Positions 21,974 to 32,761 of a stretch of 64,000 nt of DNA are shown piece after piece; within the stretch, counting starts at the first letter, position 1; every line of letters begins with the position of its first letter. The position numbers and the translations under genes are program-made. Below the pieces are notes generated by a model. That model had not been told where the DNA came from. It saw only the letters and a list, made by a program, of their open reading frames with translations, and ran no database searches. The stretch is from Viola odorata (Eukaryota; Streptophyta; Magnoliopsida; Malpighiales; Violaceae), in assembly GCA_963691705.1 (NCBI GenBank), contig OY829539.1, forward strand, positions 18,212,407 through 18,276,406, in the 5' to 3' direction.

Positions 21974-23506
21974 ATGAGCTCTAATGAATCGATTAATTTG
22001 GGGAATCCAAGGGGAGGCCGAGAGGAGGCCGTGTCCCATTCGGCCATAGCGACTCTCATAGCGCTAATGGACAAAAGGGATGCGCGAAGGGAAATGAGGG
22101 AGGAAGCCCGGTTTGCCAAGTTGCTAGAAGCCTTCACCGGGAGGCAACCAGCCGTAGCCCTTCCCCCACCAAGCAATCAGCCACCCCCAACCGACCAACC
22201 CCCACAAATTGAGCTTCCGCCACCCTCAAAACCACCACCTTACCAACCACCCAATCACCTGGAGCGCCTAAAATAGACCGCAATCCACTTCCACCAAACA
22301 ACCCGGCCAAGGAACCCTCAAGACATAGACTACTACGCCTTCAACCTACACCGAACTTAGTATGAGGGGGAAAGGGGCGCGGGTGTGACCAATGGCGAAC
22401 CCGCGGCAGTCCATGGACCTTTTATTGGGCACCTACAACTCACGGGACCCTTTGCCAATCCCCCACCTACACACCACCATTCCGAGCCCCCACCTAGAGT
22501 GTCTCACTTCTTAGACACCATGGTGCAAGCCACCCGAAACACCGACCCCAATCTGCCGCTGCATAGGGCCAATGATGTTGTGCCCCTTCGGCCACCACCT
22601 AGACCCGAGCCCCTCACACCCCCACGGCCAAACGACCCATCCTTAGAACCACCAGGACACCCGGAGTATGAGGAGCCGAATGGAGGGAGGGGGAATAGGC
22701 ATAAGTTTGAGAGGGGAGATAACAACCCCAAGATCTTATTACCTAGCTTTGACGGTCAAGAAGGACCCGATGCCTACTTTGATTGGGAAAACAAGATGGA
22801 ACGTATGTTCGCTTGTTATGACTACTCGGAAGAGAAGAAGCTTAGGCTGGCTATGGTTGAGCTGACCGGCATGGCTATTAAGTGGTGGGATCGCATCTTG
22901 ATAACACGTCGACTTGGAGGGATAAGGGTCGTGACCACTTGGGGTGAGCTCCTAACCGAGATGCGCCGCCGATTTATCCCACCATACTACATTTGGGACC
23001 TACATATCCACCTCCAAAGTTACTACCAAGGGTCCAAGAGTGTGGATGAGTACTACAATGAGTTGCTGACTTTGGTCATGAGGGCCGAACTTAGGGAAAC
23101 CGCCGAAGCCACCCTGGCTCATTTTGTGGCCGGCCTTCACCATGAGATAGCGAAAACCTTGGATTTCCACACTTATGCCGACATCAATGAGCTCCACCAT
23201 CTCGCGACCAAAATTGAAAGGCAAGTGAACCGAAAACTCAAGGCCCCATCTCCTTCTCTTAATCCTACTACTATTCCCGCGGCCACCTACAAACGGCCAT
23301 GGCCAAACCCCACCAAAACGGCCGCAGCCACCTTGCCAAATGACTACCCAAACACCACCCGAATTAACCCACCCATGCGGACATCCACTAGAACCATTAC
23401 GTGCTTCAAGTGCGGCGGAAAAGGGCACATGAAAGTCGAGTGTCCCAATAGGATGACCATGGTTATTCGGGAGGGCGGTGAGTTGGTTAGTGAGGATGAA
23501 AAATAA
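21974..23506 (+). pseudogene. gag: gag of the gag-only element, unit 1 (two in-frame stops)
   Basis: This is a Ty3/gypsy gag, probably chromovirus-like. The ATG at 21974 (MSSNESINLGN) opens a frame with a Pro-rich N-terminal half. A retrotransposon-gag core follows, with AYFDWENKMERMF, AIKWWDRI and SKSVDEYYNELLTL near 22770-23070. A perfect CX2CX4HX4C zinc knuckle (CFKCGGKGHMKVEC) lies near 23402-23443. TAG codons occur at 22274 and near 22358, and unit 2 has the same two, so they predate the duplication. Beyond the gag stop a continuous frame to about 23755 resembles the edge of the deletion that removed pol. It would assemble particles if translated. Confidence 0.78.
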
Positions 23507-23668
23507 GAAGTGAACAACCCGAAGGAGGTTTGGGAGGATGAGAAGTATGTTAGTGCTGAAGATGATCGGTATGACCATGTGGAGGTGCCCCAGTGCCTCG
23601 TAATGAGAAGGACTTTGACCATGGCGAGAAGGGAGGAGGAGGACTTGGATTCGAGGTCGAATCCTTGC

Positions 23669-23682
23669 GAAGGGGGAGGAGA
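23669..23682 (+). other. Polypurine tract before a truncated 3' LTR
   Basis: GAAGGGGGAGGAGA is followed at once by TGATACGAGTCAACTTGC, which looks like an LTR start. Only about 18-40 bases of that LTR remain before the sequence switches to repeat R at 23724. The same junction recurs at 27334-27347 in unit 2. Confidence 0.7.
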
Positions 23683-23723
23683 TGATACGAGTCAACTTGC
23701 ACTAACATACGTGGCTGCGGCCA

Positions 23724-23855
23724 AATCACTTTCAAAAAGGGAGATAAATATTGTTTAGGTAATAATCAGATATTGTTTTTTAGAGGGAGATCCGATAAAG
23801 GTTCTTGTTAAAGATATGTGCTGATGATGATAGAAAACCCCTCCTTTGTCGTTGT
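23724..23855. repeat. Duplicated fragment of repeat R inside the tandem array
   Basis: AATCACTTTCAAAAAGGG and the following bases up to GTTGT repeat the R sequence at 20088-20219. This identifies the tandem breakpoint: left-flanking R is fused to the stub of a 3' LTR. A second copy lies at 27389-27520. Confidence 0.8.
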
Positions 23856-24872
23856 TGATACGAGCCAACTTGCTCTAAGCCTTAGCCTCGAGGGCCCGAG
23901 CAGCGTCTTGGCCAAGACCGAGTCCCTAAGTCTTGACCCCGAGACCCCGTACTGCAGCTGGCCCAAACCTGAGGCCCCAAGCCTTGGCCTCAAGGGCCCG
24001 AGCAGCGTCTTTCCCGAGCCTGAGTCCCACGGCACACCCAAGGCCCCGACTAGTGCCTCGGCCTCGTTCAAAGTCCCGCTCAAGGCCCCGACTAGTGCCT
24101 CGGCCTTGTTGAAAGTCCCGCTCAAGGCCTCGCCCAAAGCCTCACCAAAGCCCCACCTCAAGGCCCCGCCTTATCGCGCCACTCGGCCTCGCTCTAAGCT
24201 TTGTGTAGACTTGGCCTCTCGGCCTCGCCTTAAGACCGACATCAAGGCCTCGACCCCACTAGGCACCTCGTCGCTCAAGGCCTCGCTTAAGCCCAGCGTC
24301 AAGGCAACGCCTACGACCTGTCCCGCAGCCAAAGCCGCGCCCTATCACACGGCCAAGGCAACCGCCCGTCACATGCCCAAGGCCACACCTTATCACACAA
24401 CCCAAGCCATGACCTATCACACGGCCAAGGCAGCGACCCGTCACTCACTTAGGCTAGACCTAGCCGTCGACTAAAGCCCCTTGTCTAAGGGTAGTTCAGG
24501 TTTTTCCATGTAATAATTGTAGCACTATAAATTGAAGGACTTAGCCTCTTTTATAGTTGCTTTTGATTTTGGAGATTTCTCTCTTAAAGCCTTAAGCCAA
24601 ATCTCCTAGGCTAGTACTAGGAGGATCCTAGATCCAAGCTTTCTATTTCCGATCGTTTACTTGCACATACCTCTTGTAAACGTTGAGCTTGATCTTTCAA
24701 GTCGTGTTCATATATAAGATTTCCATTCATCTCTTCTCTACTTGCTTTCCGCTGCGCCTTACTAAACAAACACACTCACATCTGCTCAATAAACACCATG
24801 AATCCATCAAGCCAAACCCGCATCCGAGTCAACGTCTGGGCCAAGCTCTCCTAAGGCGCTTGGGTTGTATCA
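23856..24872 (+). repeat. LTR 2 of the gag-only element
   Basis: It is 1017 bp long. It differs from LTR 1 by substitutions and by indels in the GC-rich units (an extra block near 24061-24120) that keep the long frame open. TATAAATT is at 24526. Confidence 0.85.
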
Positions 24873-25639
24873 TGTGGTAGTAGCCCAGCTGTCTTCACGG
24901 TTGAATTTTCATCATTTTTAAGGTATTCCTATGGTTCAAAAATCGTCCCCAAGTCATTCTAGTCATTTTCGGCCATTTGGGTATTTTTGAGTTTTTGGCC
25001 ATTTTTCCTTGTTTGATCCATCTTAAACGCTTTGTTCATATTGTTTAGTGTTTATTGTTGGATTAAATCTGCTATTCTTCATCTCTTTCCCACAAAAATG
25101 AGTTGGTGTTCTTAGAGTTTTGTTGTCTTCTCTCAAATTGCTAGACATGTGTCAAGGTGGTCCAAATAGTACGTTTTGTCCTTTTGTGTGAGTCATTGTA
25201 TGAGTCATTCTAGCATGTGCAAGGCCGACGGCTTCAACCCTAAAACTTGCTAAACACCCTAGAAAATATCTATAACCATACCCCCTTATATGACATCATC
25301 GATACACACACTTACTCTTATCACCTCAAATGCTTATCAATCATTGATACACACACTTGCTCTTATCACCTAATTTGCTTAACACTCATGGATATGCCTA
25401 AACTCTTATCACTTACACCCACCCCTCTTATCACTAGAACTTATCAATCACACTACATGTCTTTCAAATTGTGTCGTGTCTAGTTCTTCCTTGTCTCTCA
25501 AATATTTCCATCCCAAGTCTAAGTGTTGCGCTTCATCACAACTTTCGCGCCACACTTTAGACTTTCCGTGCCTTTGTTTTCCTTGCGTGTGTTCTTTATG
25601 CAGCTGCCTCTAGTTATGACTCATAGCTGAGTTCATTCG

Positions 25640-27171
25640 ATGAGCTCTAATGAATCGATTAATTTGGGGAATCCAAGGGGAGGCCGAGAGGAGGCCGTGT
25701 CCCATTCGGCCATAGCGACTCTCATAGCGCTAATGGACAAAAGGGATGCGCGAAGGGAAATGAGGGAGGAAGCCCGGTTTGCCAAGTTGCTAGAAGCCTT
25801 CACCGGGAGGCAACCAGCCGTAGCCCTTCCCCCACCAAGCAATCAGCCACCCCCAACCGACCAACCCCCACAAATTGAGCTTCCGCCACCCTCAAAACCA
25901 CCACCTTACCAACCACCCAATCACCTGGAGCGCCTAAAATAGACCGCAATCCACTTCCACCAAACAACCCGGCCAAGGAACCCTCAAGACATAGACTACT
26001 ACGCCTTCAACCTACACCGAACTTAGTATGAGGGGGAAAGGGGCGCGGGTGTGACCAATGGCGAACCCGCGGCAGTCCATGGACCTTTTATTGGGCACCT
26101 ACAACTCACGGGACCCTTTGCCAATCCCCCACCTACACACCACCATTCCGAGCCCCCACCTAGAGTGTCTCACTTCTTAGACACCATGGTGCAAGCCACC
26201 CGAAACACCGACCCCAATCTGCCGCTGCATAGGGCCAATGATGTTGTGCCCCTTCGGCCACCACCTAGACCCGAGCCCCTCACACCCCCACGGCCAAACG
26301 ACCCATCCTTAGAACCACCAGGACACCCGGAGTATGAGGAGCCGAATGGAGGGAGGGGGAATAGGCATAAGTTTGAGAGGGGAGATAACAACCCAAGATC
26401 TTATTACCTAGCTTTGATGGTCAAGAAGGACCCGATGCCTACTTTGATTGGGAAAACAAGATGGAACGTATGTTCGCTTGTTATGACTACTCGGAAGAGA
26501 AGAAGCTTAGGCTGGCTATGGTTGAGCTGACCGGCATGCCTATTAAGTGGTGGGATCGCATCTTGATAACACGTCGGCTTGGAGGGATAAGGGTCGTGAC
26601 CACTTGGGGTGAGCTCCTAACCGAGATGCGCCTCCGATTTATCCCACCATACTACATTTGGGACCTACATATCCGCCTCCAAAGTTACTACCAAGGGTCC
26701 AAGAGTGTGGATGAGTACTACAATGAGTTGCTGACTTTGGTCATGAGGGCCGAACTTAGGGAAACCGCCGAAGCCACCCTGGCTCATTTTGTGGCCGGTC
26801 TTCACCACGAGATAGCGGAAACCTTGGATTTCCACACTTATGCCGACATCAATGAGCTCCACCATCTCGCGATCAAAATTGAAAGGCAAGTGAACCGAAA
26901 ACTCAAGGCCCCATCTCCTTCTCTTAATCTTACTACTATTCCCGCGGCCACCTACAAACGGCCATGGCCAAACCCCACCAAAACGGCCGCAACCACCTTG
27001 CCAAATGCCTACCCAAACACCACCCGAATTAACCCACCCATGCGGACACCCACTAGAACCATTACGTGCTTCAAGTGCGGCGGAAAAGGGCACATGAAAG
27101 TCGAGTGTCCCAATAGGATGACCATGGTTATTCGGGAGGGCGGTGAGTTGGTTAGTGAGAATGAAAAATAA
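25640..27171 (+). pseudogene. gag: gag of the gag-only element, unit 2 (frameshifted)
   Basis: This is nearly identical to the unit 1 gag, including both ancestral TAG codons. It has lost one C in a short C run near 26391-26394 (ACAACCCAAG against ACAACCCCAAG), which shifts the frame just before the gag core. The core resumes in the original frame with MERMFACYDY at 26461. The zinc knuckle CFKCGGKGHMKVEC is intact near 27067-27108. Confidence 0.8.
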
Positions 27172-27520
27172 GAAGTGAACAACCCGAAGGAGGTTTGGGA
27201 GGATGAGAAGTATGTTAGTGCTGAAGATGATCGGTATGACCATGTGGAGGTGCCCCGGTGCCTCGTAATGAGAGGGAGTTTGACCATGGCGAGAAGGGAG
27301 GAGGAGGACTTGGATTCGAGGTCGAATCCTTGCGAAGGGGGAGGAGATGATACGAGTCAACTTGCACTAACATACGTGGTTGTGGCCAAATCACTTTCAA
27401 AAAGGGAGATAAATATTGTTTAGGTAATAATCAGATATTGTTTTTGAGAGGGAGATCCGATAAAGGTTCTTGTTAAAGATATGTGCTGATGATGATAGAA
27501 AACCCCTCCTTTGTCGTTGT

Positions 27521-28574
27521 TGATACGAGCCAGCTTGCTCTAAGCCTTAGCCTCGAGGGCCCGAGCAGCGTCTTGGCCAAGACCGAGTCCCTAAGTCTTG
27601 ACCCCGAGACCCCGTACTGCAGCTGGCCCAAACCTGAGGCCCCAAGCCTTGGCCTCAAGGGCCCGAGCAGCGTCTTTCCCGAGCCTGAGTCCCACGGCAC
27701 ACCCAAGGCCCCGACTAGTGCCTCGGCCTCGTTCAAAGTCCCGCTCAAGGCCTCGGTCAAAGCCTCACCAAAGCCCCACCTCAAGGCCCCGCCTTATCGC
27801 GCCCCTCGGCCTCGCTCTAAGCCTCGTGTAGACTTGGCCTCTCAGCCTCGCTCAAGGCCTCACCTTAAGACCGAAATCAAGGCCTCGTCCCCACTAGGCA
27901 CCTCATCGCTCAAGGCCTCGCCTTCAAGCAGCGCCTTAGCCTCGCTCAAGGCCTCGCTTAAGCCCAGCGTCAAGGCCGCGCCTACGACCTGTCCCGCAGC
28001 CAAAGCCGCGCCCTGTCACACGGCCAAGGCAACCGCCCGTCACACGCCCAAGGCCACACCTTGTCACACATCCCAAGCTGCGACCTATCACATGGCCAAG
28101 GCAGCGACCCGTCACTCACTTAGGCTAGACCTAGCCATTAACTAAAGCCCCTTGTCCAAGGGTAGTTCGGGTTTCTCCATATAATAATTGTAGCACTATA
28201 AATTGAAGGACTTAGCCTCTTTTATAGTTGCTTTTGATTTTGGAGATTTCTCTCTTAAAGCCTTAAGCTAAATCTCCTAGGCTAGTACTAGGAGGATCCT
28301 AGATCCAAGCTTTCCATTTCCGATCGTTTACTTGCACATACCTCTTGTAAACATTGAGCTTGATCTTTCAAGCCGTGTTCATATATAAGATTTCCATTCA
28401 TCTCTCCTCTACTTGCTTTCCGTTGCGCCTTACTAAACAAACACACTCACATCCGCTCAACAAACACCATGAATCCATCAAGCCAAACCCGCATCCGAGC
28501 CAACCGAGCCAAAGACTAAATCCGATGCTCTCAACGTCTGGGCCAAGCTCTCCTAAGGCACTTGGGCCATATCA
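27521..28574 (+). repeat. LTR 3 of the gag-only element
   Basis: It is 1054 bp long and ends CCATATCA, followed by GTTGT. It has extra sequence near 28500-28530 (AACCGAGCCAAAGACTAAATC) and a longer GC-rich part than LTR 1. It is the true right end of the insertion. TATAAATT is at 28197. Confidence 0.85.
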
Positions 28575-28975
28575 GTTGTCACTGCAACTGCTACCCCCGA
28601 GACTCTCGTCTACGTTCCAAGTCTCCTGCCAAAGTCTGCCTCTCTCGAAATTGTCTTGGCCAAGAAGGTGGCTAATGTGTGTTGTTGATGATAGAAAATC
28701 CCTCCTTTGCCGTTGTCACTGCAACTGTTGCCCCCGAGACTCGCGTTTGGGTTCCAAGTCTCTTGGAAAAGTTTACTTCTCTCGAAACCTCTTGGCTAAG
28801 ATAGAATTCAAAGCTAGTTTTCTCCTCCGCTACTATCTTCCTTTTTTCGTGCCTCCAAGTAATTCTGTAGAAGTGAGAAGAATTTACATTTATCAATAGT
28901 TTTACTGTCCAATTTACAAGTAATTTGACAGTAAAAACATAAGAATTTAACGCTCAATCAATTTACAAGTGGGTT
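28575..28975. repeat. Repeat R, copy 2, last segment
   Basis: R resumes with the second GTTGT and matches R1 at 3092-3350. A local direct duplication of about 115 bp is present. The R stretch ending in TTGTCGTTGT (20175-20219) plus its continuation at 28580-28675 recurs at 28676-28800 in diverged form, without an insertion. Confidence 0.65.
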
Positions 28976-29169
28976 GAGGCACTACCATCAGCAACAACTA
29001 GAGCTTTTAAAATGGGTTTGACCCATACCCGACCCGCGTTTGATAGGTAGGGGTCATTGATTTTTGACCCGTTAAATAACGGGTCGGGTATGGGTGGACC
29101 CGCTAGTAAACAGGTAAACTCATTTGACCCGTTTAAATCAAAACCTGTTCGTCCATCCCTCTATTCTCA

Positions 29170-29399
29170 GCTTTCCTCGCTGCCACTGCCACCATAAAAC
29201 TCCGCCTCTCTCAGCCTTTTGCCACCGCGGCACCAGCCTCGTCGTTGCTACTTAGATTGGTGGTTTGAAAATTTTGATCTCCTCCTCCTCTTTTTGTTGT
29301 TGATGCTTTCCTCGTGGCCACTGCCACCATAAAACTCCCATCTCTCCCAGCCTTTTGCCACCGCGGTTGCTACTTCGATTGGTGGTTTGAAAATTTGGG
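29170..29399 (+). repeat. Direct duplication in the hAT 5' region
   Basis: GCTTTCCTCG, CCACTGCCACCATAAAACTC, CAGCCTTTTGCCACCGCGG and TTGGTGGTTTGAAAATTT occur in order at 29170-29275 and again at 29304-29399. This is a tandem duplication offset by about 134 bp. The sequence to 29645 otherwise shows only short unsupported frames and is probably 5' UTR. Confidence 0.7.
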
Positions 29400-29645
29400 T
29401 ATGCTCCTGCTCCTGCTGCTGCTTCTGGTCGCTATGCAGGGATACTTCCTTTCTTTTGCTTTTTTGATTTGGAAACACAAGAAAAGGTTTGTTCCTTTTT
29501 GTTTTATTTTCTTTGAAAGGTTTTGTTTTCTTGATGTCAAAATGAAAGGAATAGAAAAAACCCACCCTTTCTTGTTCCTTTGTTGCTTCCATTTTAAGCT
29601 TGGAAACACAAATTCAGTAGAATTTGGATTCCTTAGGTATGTATG

Positions 29646-30156
29646 TGATAAGATTCGGGCTTTTGGGGAAGCAAGATAGAGATTATGGCCGTCTGAAGTT
29701 ACCTCCGCGGCAGTCCGTCGTACCTGCAAAGCGCCTGAGGAGGGCTCCGACGTAGACACTCCGATGCTTAAGTTAGTATGGTTGTGAAATTTGGCAGAGA
29801 TTTGAGTAGTAATTTGGTCTTACCTTTGATCTAGAAATGAGGGGTATTTATAGGCAAAAGAAAGGATGTTACTCTAGGGGTGGGCGTTATCGAGGGAAGA
29901 TAACGCCCCAGATGACGCTATCATGCGTCAGTCGGATAGGGTATCACCGAGGGGATATCGCCAGTGAGATGTTGTCAGGAATCCTGGGAAGGATGACGCC
30001 GTGTGGGTCCCCCCCGCTGATGTCGACCATCCCAGGATTCTTCGGCCTAACGCGGGCGGTAGCCGGGTGCCGTCACCAGTCAAGGTATACAGGGATCCGG
30101 CTTTGACTTTAGGTGGGAAGATGAATGTGCCCTTGGTGTTTCATCAATTGTTATCA
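29646..30156 (-). repeat. 3' LTR of element B
   Basis: On the plus strand it reads TGATAAGATTCG to TTGTTATCA. It contains only 7 C where the 5' LTR has 30. The adjacent internal sequence AAGCCCAACTGAAAATGAG equals the block beside the 3' LTR of element A. Confidence 0.92.
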
Positions 30157-30574
30157 TAAGCCCAACTGAAAATGAGCCCGAGTGTTTACCAAGGGCTTCC
30201 TTGCCTGGTTTCTGGAGAGACGTTACTCCCTTTGCGCCGCGTCAGGTTCGTGAGAATCTCCAAGTTTCTCTGACTCCTTTGTTAGTTCTTTTGCACCAGA
30301 TACATGATAGCGAAGCGGATAACGGAACCGATCGCTTGCAATAACTATTAGTCGCAGTGAGGGCGCTGACCAAGTTGACAGGGATGAGGCTCTCCGAATA
30401 TCGTTCTGAAGGTGATATTTCCTCGTTTTTCCTGCACTTTCTCAAATGTGGCTTTGTCACGTTAGTGAAAATAACATGCGACGATAGACGTTAATTACCC
30501 TTAGAGGCTTTCACTCGCACATGTTGGGGAGTAGTTGATGTCACCTTTTTCATCCAAGCTCTTTGAATCCGGCC

Positions 30575-30750
30575 TTGCTGTAAGTCGTCTGTAATATTGA
30601 CGTAGTCTTACGTCATGAACTACCTGCAATATGTGCGGTCTTACACCGTAGCTACCGGCAATATCGACGCGGTTTTACGTTGCTCGGAGCTACCTGTAAT
30701 ATTGACGCGGCTTTACGCTGTGGGCCACCTACAGATTGCGAGGTCTTACA
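30575..30750 (+). repeat. Minisatellite upstream of aORF1 in element B
   Basis: About four diverged units of 45-60 bp share CTGTAATATTGACG, then RGTCTTACG and CTACCTGCAATAT. Element A lacks this array: it has about 200 bp between aORF1 and the LTR, where B has about 810 bp. Confidence 0.65.
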
Positions 30751-30898
30751 TTCTTTTGAACCTCAATCCGTACTCCGCTTGAGTATCTCAGGCGTTCATC
30801 AGGAGTTCCGCATTAGCCTTTCCCTCCAGCTGCTTCGGGATAACAGGACGGCTTGATTTTTTAGGCGTGTTTCTTAGTGAGTGGCTACTATTTTGGAC

Positions 30899-30905
30899 CT
30901 ATAAA
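30899..30905 (+). promoter_or_regulatory. Candidate TATA box for aORF1 (element B)
   Basis: GGACCTATAAATGCG lies about 60 bases upstream of the ATG at 30966. Motif and spacing match element A. Confidence 0.6.
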
Positions 30906-30965
30906 TGCGATCCTTTTTTGGCGTAGATTCTCCACACTTCTCTACCCCTCATTTATTACTTCTTC

Positions 30966-31355
30966 ATGGATCATCTCACTAGAAACTTTCTGATTTCCAA
31001 AGCCTTAACCCTCAAAAACCTCACTGAGGGTGACGTCAGCTTCCTGGAGAACATGCTGACGAAGACTGGTGAGGATATGCTGGAGCTTCGGGGAATGATG
31101 ACCCCCATTCAGTCCAGGATCGGGGTTGCTACCATGGAGGACTTCAATCCCATCGAGAATGTCTCCAAGTTGGCCATCGCCGCCTGCCGCATCGAGGTTA
31201 CCATCACCATGCTGCAGCAGAGGAAGGATCTACTGAACTGCTGCCTGAAGAGTATGAGGAGCACTTCTTCTGAGCTGACTTCTGTGGTGGAAGCCCTAAG
31301 GGATATCCCCACTCTGCTGGTGGATGATGACAATGATGCCGGGTCTCGGGCTTGA
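30966..31355 (+). CDS. aORF1 of element B: intact small helical antisense protein (129 aa)
   Basis: This frame is open from MDHLTRNFLISKALTLKNLT to the acidic end VDDDNDAGSRA. The start is supported by the conserved TATA box 60 bases upstream and by the same first residues in element A. It is Leu-rich and likely all-helical, with no signal peptide or membrane segment and no family I recognise. It is transcribed towards pol, opposite to the retrotransposon genome. Collinearity with the broken copy in A over the full length argues that it was a real gene. The function is unknown. Confidence 0.65.
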   Translation: MDHLTRNFLISKALTLKNLTEGDVSFLENMLTKTGEDMLELRGMMTPIQSRIGVATMEDFNPIENVSKLAIAACRIEVTITMLQQRKDLLNCCLKSMRSTSSELTSVVEALRDIPTLLVDDDNDAGSRA

Positions 31356-31870
31356 AGGCTTGTCACTGTGCCTTCTTTTTTATCTTTCCTCTTTATGTAT
31401 TATGTATGCAGATGTATGTCTAGGCCGTAATAAAACTTCTTTCCGTTATTGGGCTTGCGATTTCTTTCCTTTCTTATGTTAGCTCTTGCTTCGATTGAGG
31501 GCGGTGTAAGCCCAACTGAAAATGAGTCTGTCATTGGCCAGACTTCTGCAGCATTCATTCTTCTTTTTCTGCCAGGTGGCGACGGTTGCTCTGGCGAACC
31601 GTTCTGTACTAATCATGCGCCGATTCTTTAGCATTGACTGATTGGGCGATTTTTTCGCGTTTCTTGATTATTGAGAAGTCCCAGCAGGCGTGCTCAAAGG
31701 ATTTAATTCTGCCATTATGGTTGATCTTCTTGAGATGCATTAAATTATCCTCTACTCACGTGCGGGAAGATTTGAAGAGTCTCACTACTTCAACTATTTA
31801 TGGGGAGTTCTTCTTTTTCCTGTTCATCTTCTTCTTCGCATTTTCCTGCTGCTACTGATTTTCATCTCTC

Positions 31871-32368
31871 ATGGCTGATTCATACGATCAGGTCTCCGAT
31901 GAACGAGAATCTCATCCAACCCCTCCAACTACACCGGATTCTGACAATCCTCCTTCGCCGCCGTGCCAGGAGAGGCGATTGCCTCGCCGTAAAGGTCGGA
32001 AGAGGTCGAAGAAGAGAGCAAATTCCAGGACCGATGGCTGGTTTTCTTCTTTTTCAGCCCCTCCATCTTGTAAGTGCAAAGAATTGTTTCCTCCTGCTGA
32101 CTGGTTTGAAGAGGAGGTTCCTCCAGGTGATACCGCTGCAAAGGCGGCATCCTCCACTACAAAGGGGGAATCCAATCCCTTAATGCTGAGTCCGGAGCGA
32201 AAGGCTGACAAATCGCCTCCTTTTGCTGATGAGGAGCTTCCGCCCTTAGATGAGGAATACTGTTACTGGTCCTCTTATTGGCCTGATGATGATTTATTCC
32301 ACCCCTGGCAATCTTTTGTAGATGCCGTATGGCTTATTATTAAACGAAATGATGCTTTGCTCTTTTAG
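31871..32368 (+). CDS. aORF2 of element B: small acidic antisense protein (165 aa)
   Basis: This frame is open from MADSYDQ. It shows PTPPTTPDSDNPPSPP, a basic LPRRKGRKRSKK stretch, an acidic middle and YWSSYWPDDD, all collinear with the A protein. It then extends about 25 residues further (FHPWQSFVDAVW) because the stop used in A is absent. No domain is recognised. It lies between aORF1 and aORF3 in the same direction. The function is unknown. Confidence 0.6.
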   Translation: MADSYDQVSDERESHPTPPTTPDSDNPPSPPCQERRLPRRKGRKRSKKRANSRTDGWFSSFSAPPSCKCKELFPPADWFEEEVPPGDTAAKAASSTTKGESNPLMLSPERKADKSPPFADEELPPLDEEYCYWSSYWPDDDLFHPWQSFVDAVWLIIKRNDALLF

Positions 32369-32586
32369 TCTTGCACGCTCAAGCGTTAGCCCCTCTTCGA
32401 TAGATAGCTATCACTGAGACTAACCATTGCTTTAATGTAACCGCTTGCAACTGACTATCAGTAACTGCCCCTTCCAGAAGATATAAATGCTTAGACATAA
32501 ATATCCCTCTGAATTTTTTCACACGTGTCACTTTTGCCTTGGGGCGTGTCCCATTTTTACAGGCTGTTCGACTTTCAAACTCAGCC

Positions 32587-32594
32587 TTTAAAAG
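32587..32594 (+). promoter_or_regulatory. Candidate TATA-like box for aORF3 (element B)
   Basis: CCTTTAAAAGGG lies about 170 bases upstream of the ATG at 32762 and is conserved in element A. Confidence 0.5.
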
Positions 32595-32761
32595 GGAATA
32601 CTCTTTTCTTTCACTTCAAAAATTTCTCCTTCTCTCTCTTAAGTTTTTTACTTCGAAGGAAGTTACGACCACCGTTCGCCGCCGCCGACGGTTTTGTCCA
32701 CCACCTTCTACTCAAGGTACTACACTTCTTTTTCCTCAGATTTTCTTCTTGCTTATTCATT

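Larger units (their letters stand above)
20220..28574 (+). mobile_element. Gag-only LTR retrotransposon (TR-GAG-like), tandemly duplicated: LTR-gag-LTR-gag-LTR
   Basis: Three LTR copies alternate with two internal regions. The outer ends TGATACGAGCC (20220) and GGCCATATCA (28574) are flanked by GTTGT at 20215-20219 and 28575-28579. The internal regions carry gag and then jump directly to sequence resembling the end of a chromovirus pol and a polypurine tract, so protease, RT, RNase H and integrase are deleted. The repeated unit is 3636 bp (20088-23723) and 3665 bp (23724-27388). It includes about 130 bp of R that lies left of the insertion. It therefore arose by duplication of the locus, not by independent insertions. 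Such elements would need proteins from an autonomous relative to move. Confidence 0.85.

Noticed and set aside
23000..23695. 231-codon minus-strand frame opposite gag (and its copy at 26665-27360)
   Set aside because: It is a shadow of the gag frame. The sense protein has a gag core and zinc knuckle, while the antisense product has no motif.
29314..29759. Protein-coding frames on both strands around the left edge of element B
   Set aside because: They cross the hAT/LTR junction, overlap each other on opposite strands, and lie in duplicated non-coding hAT sequence.
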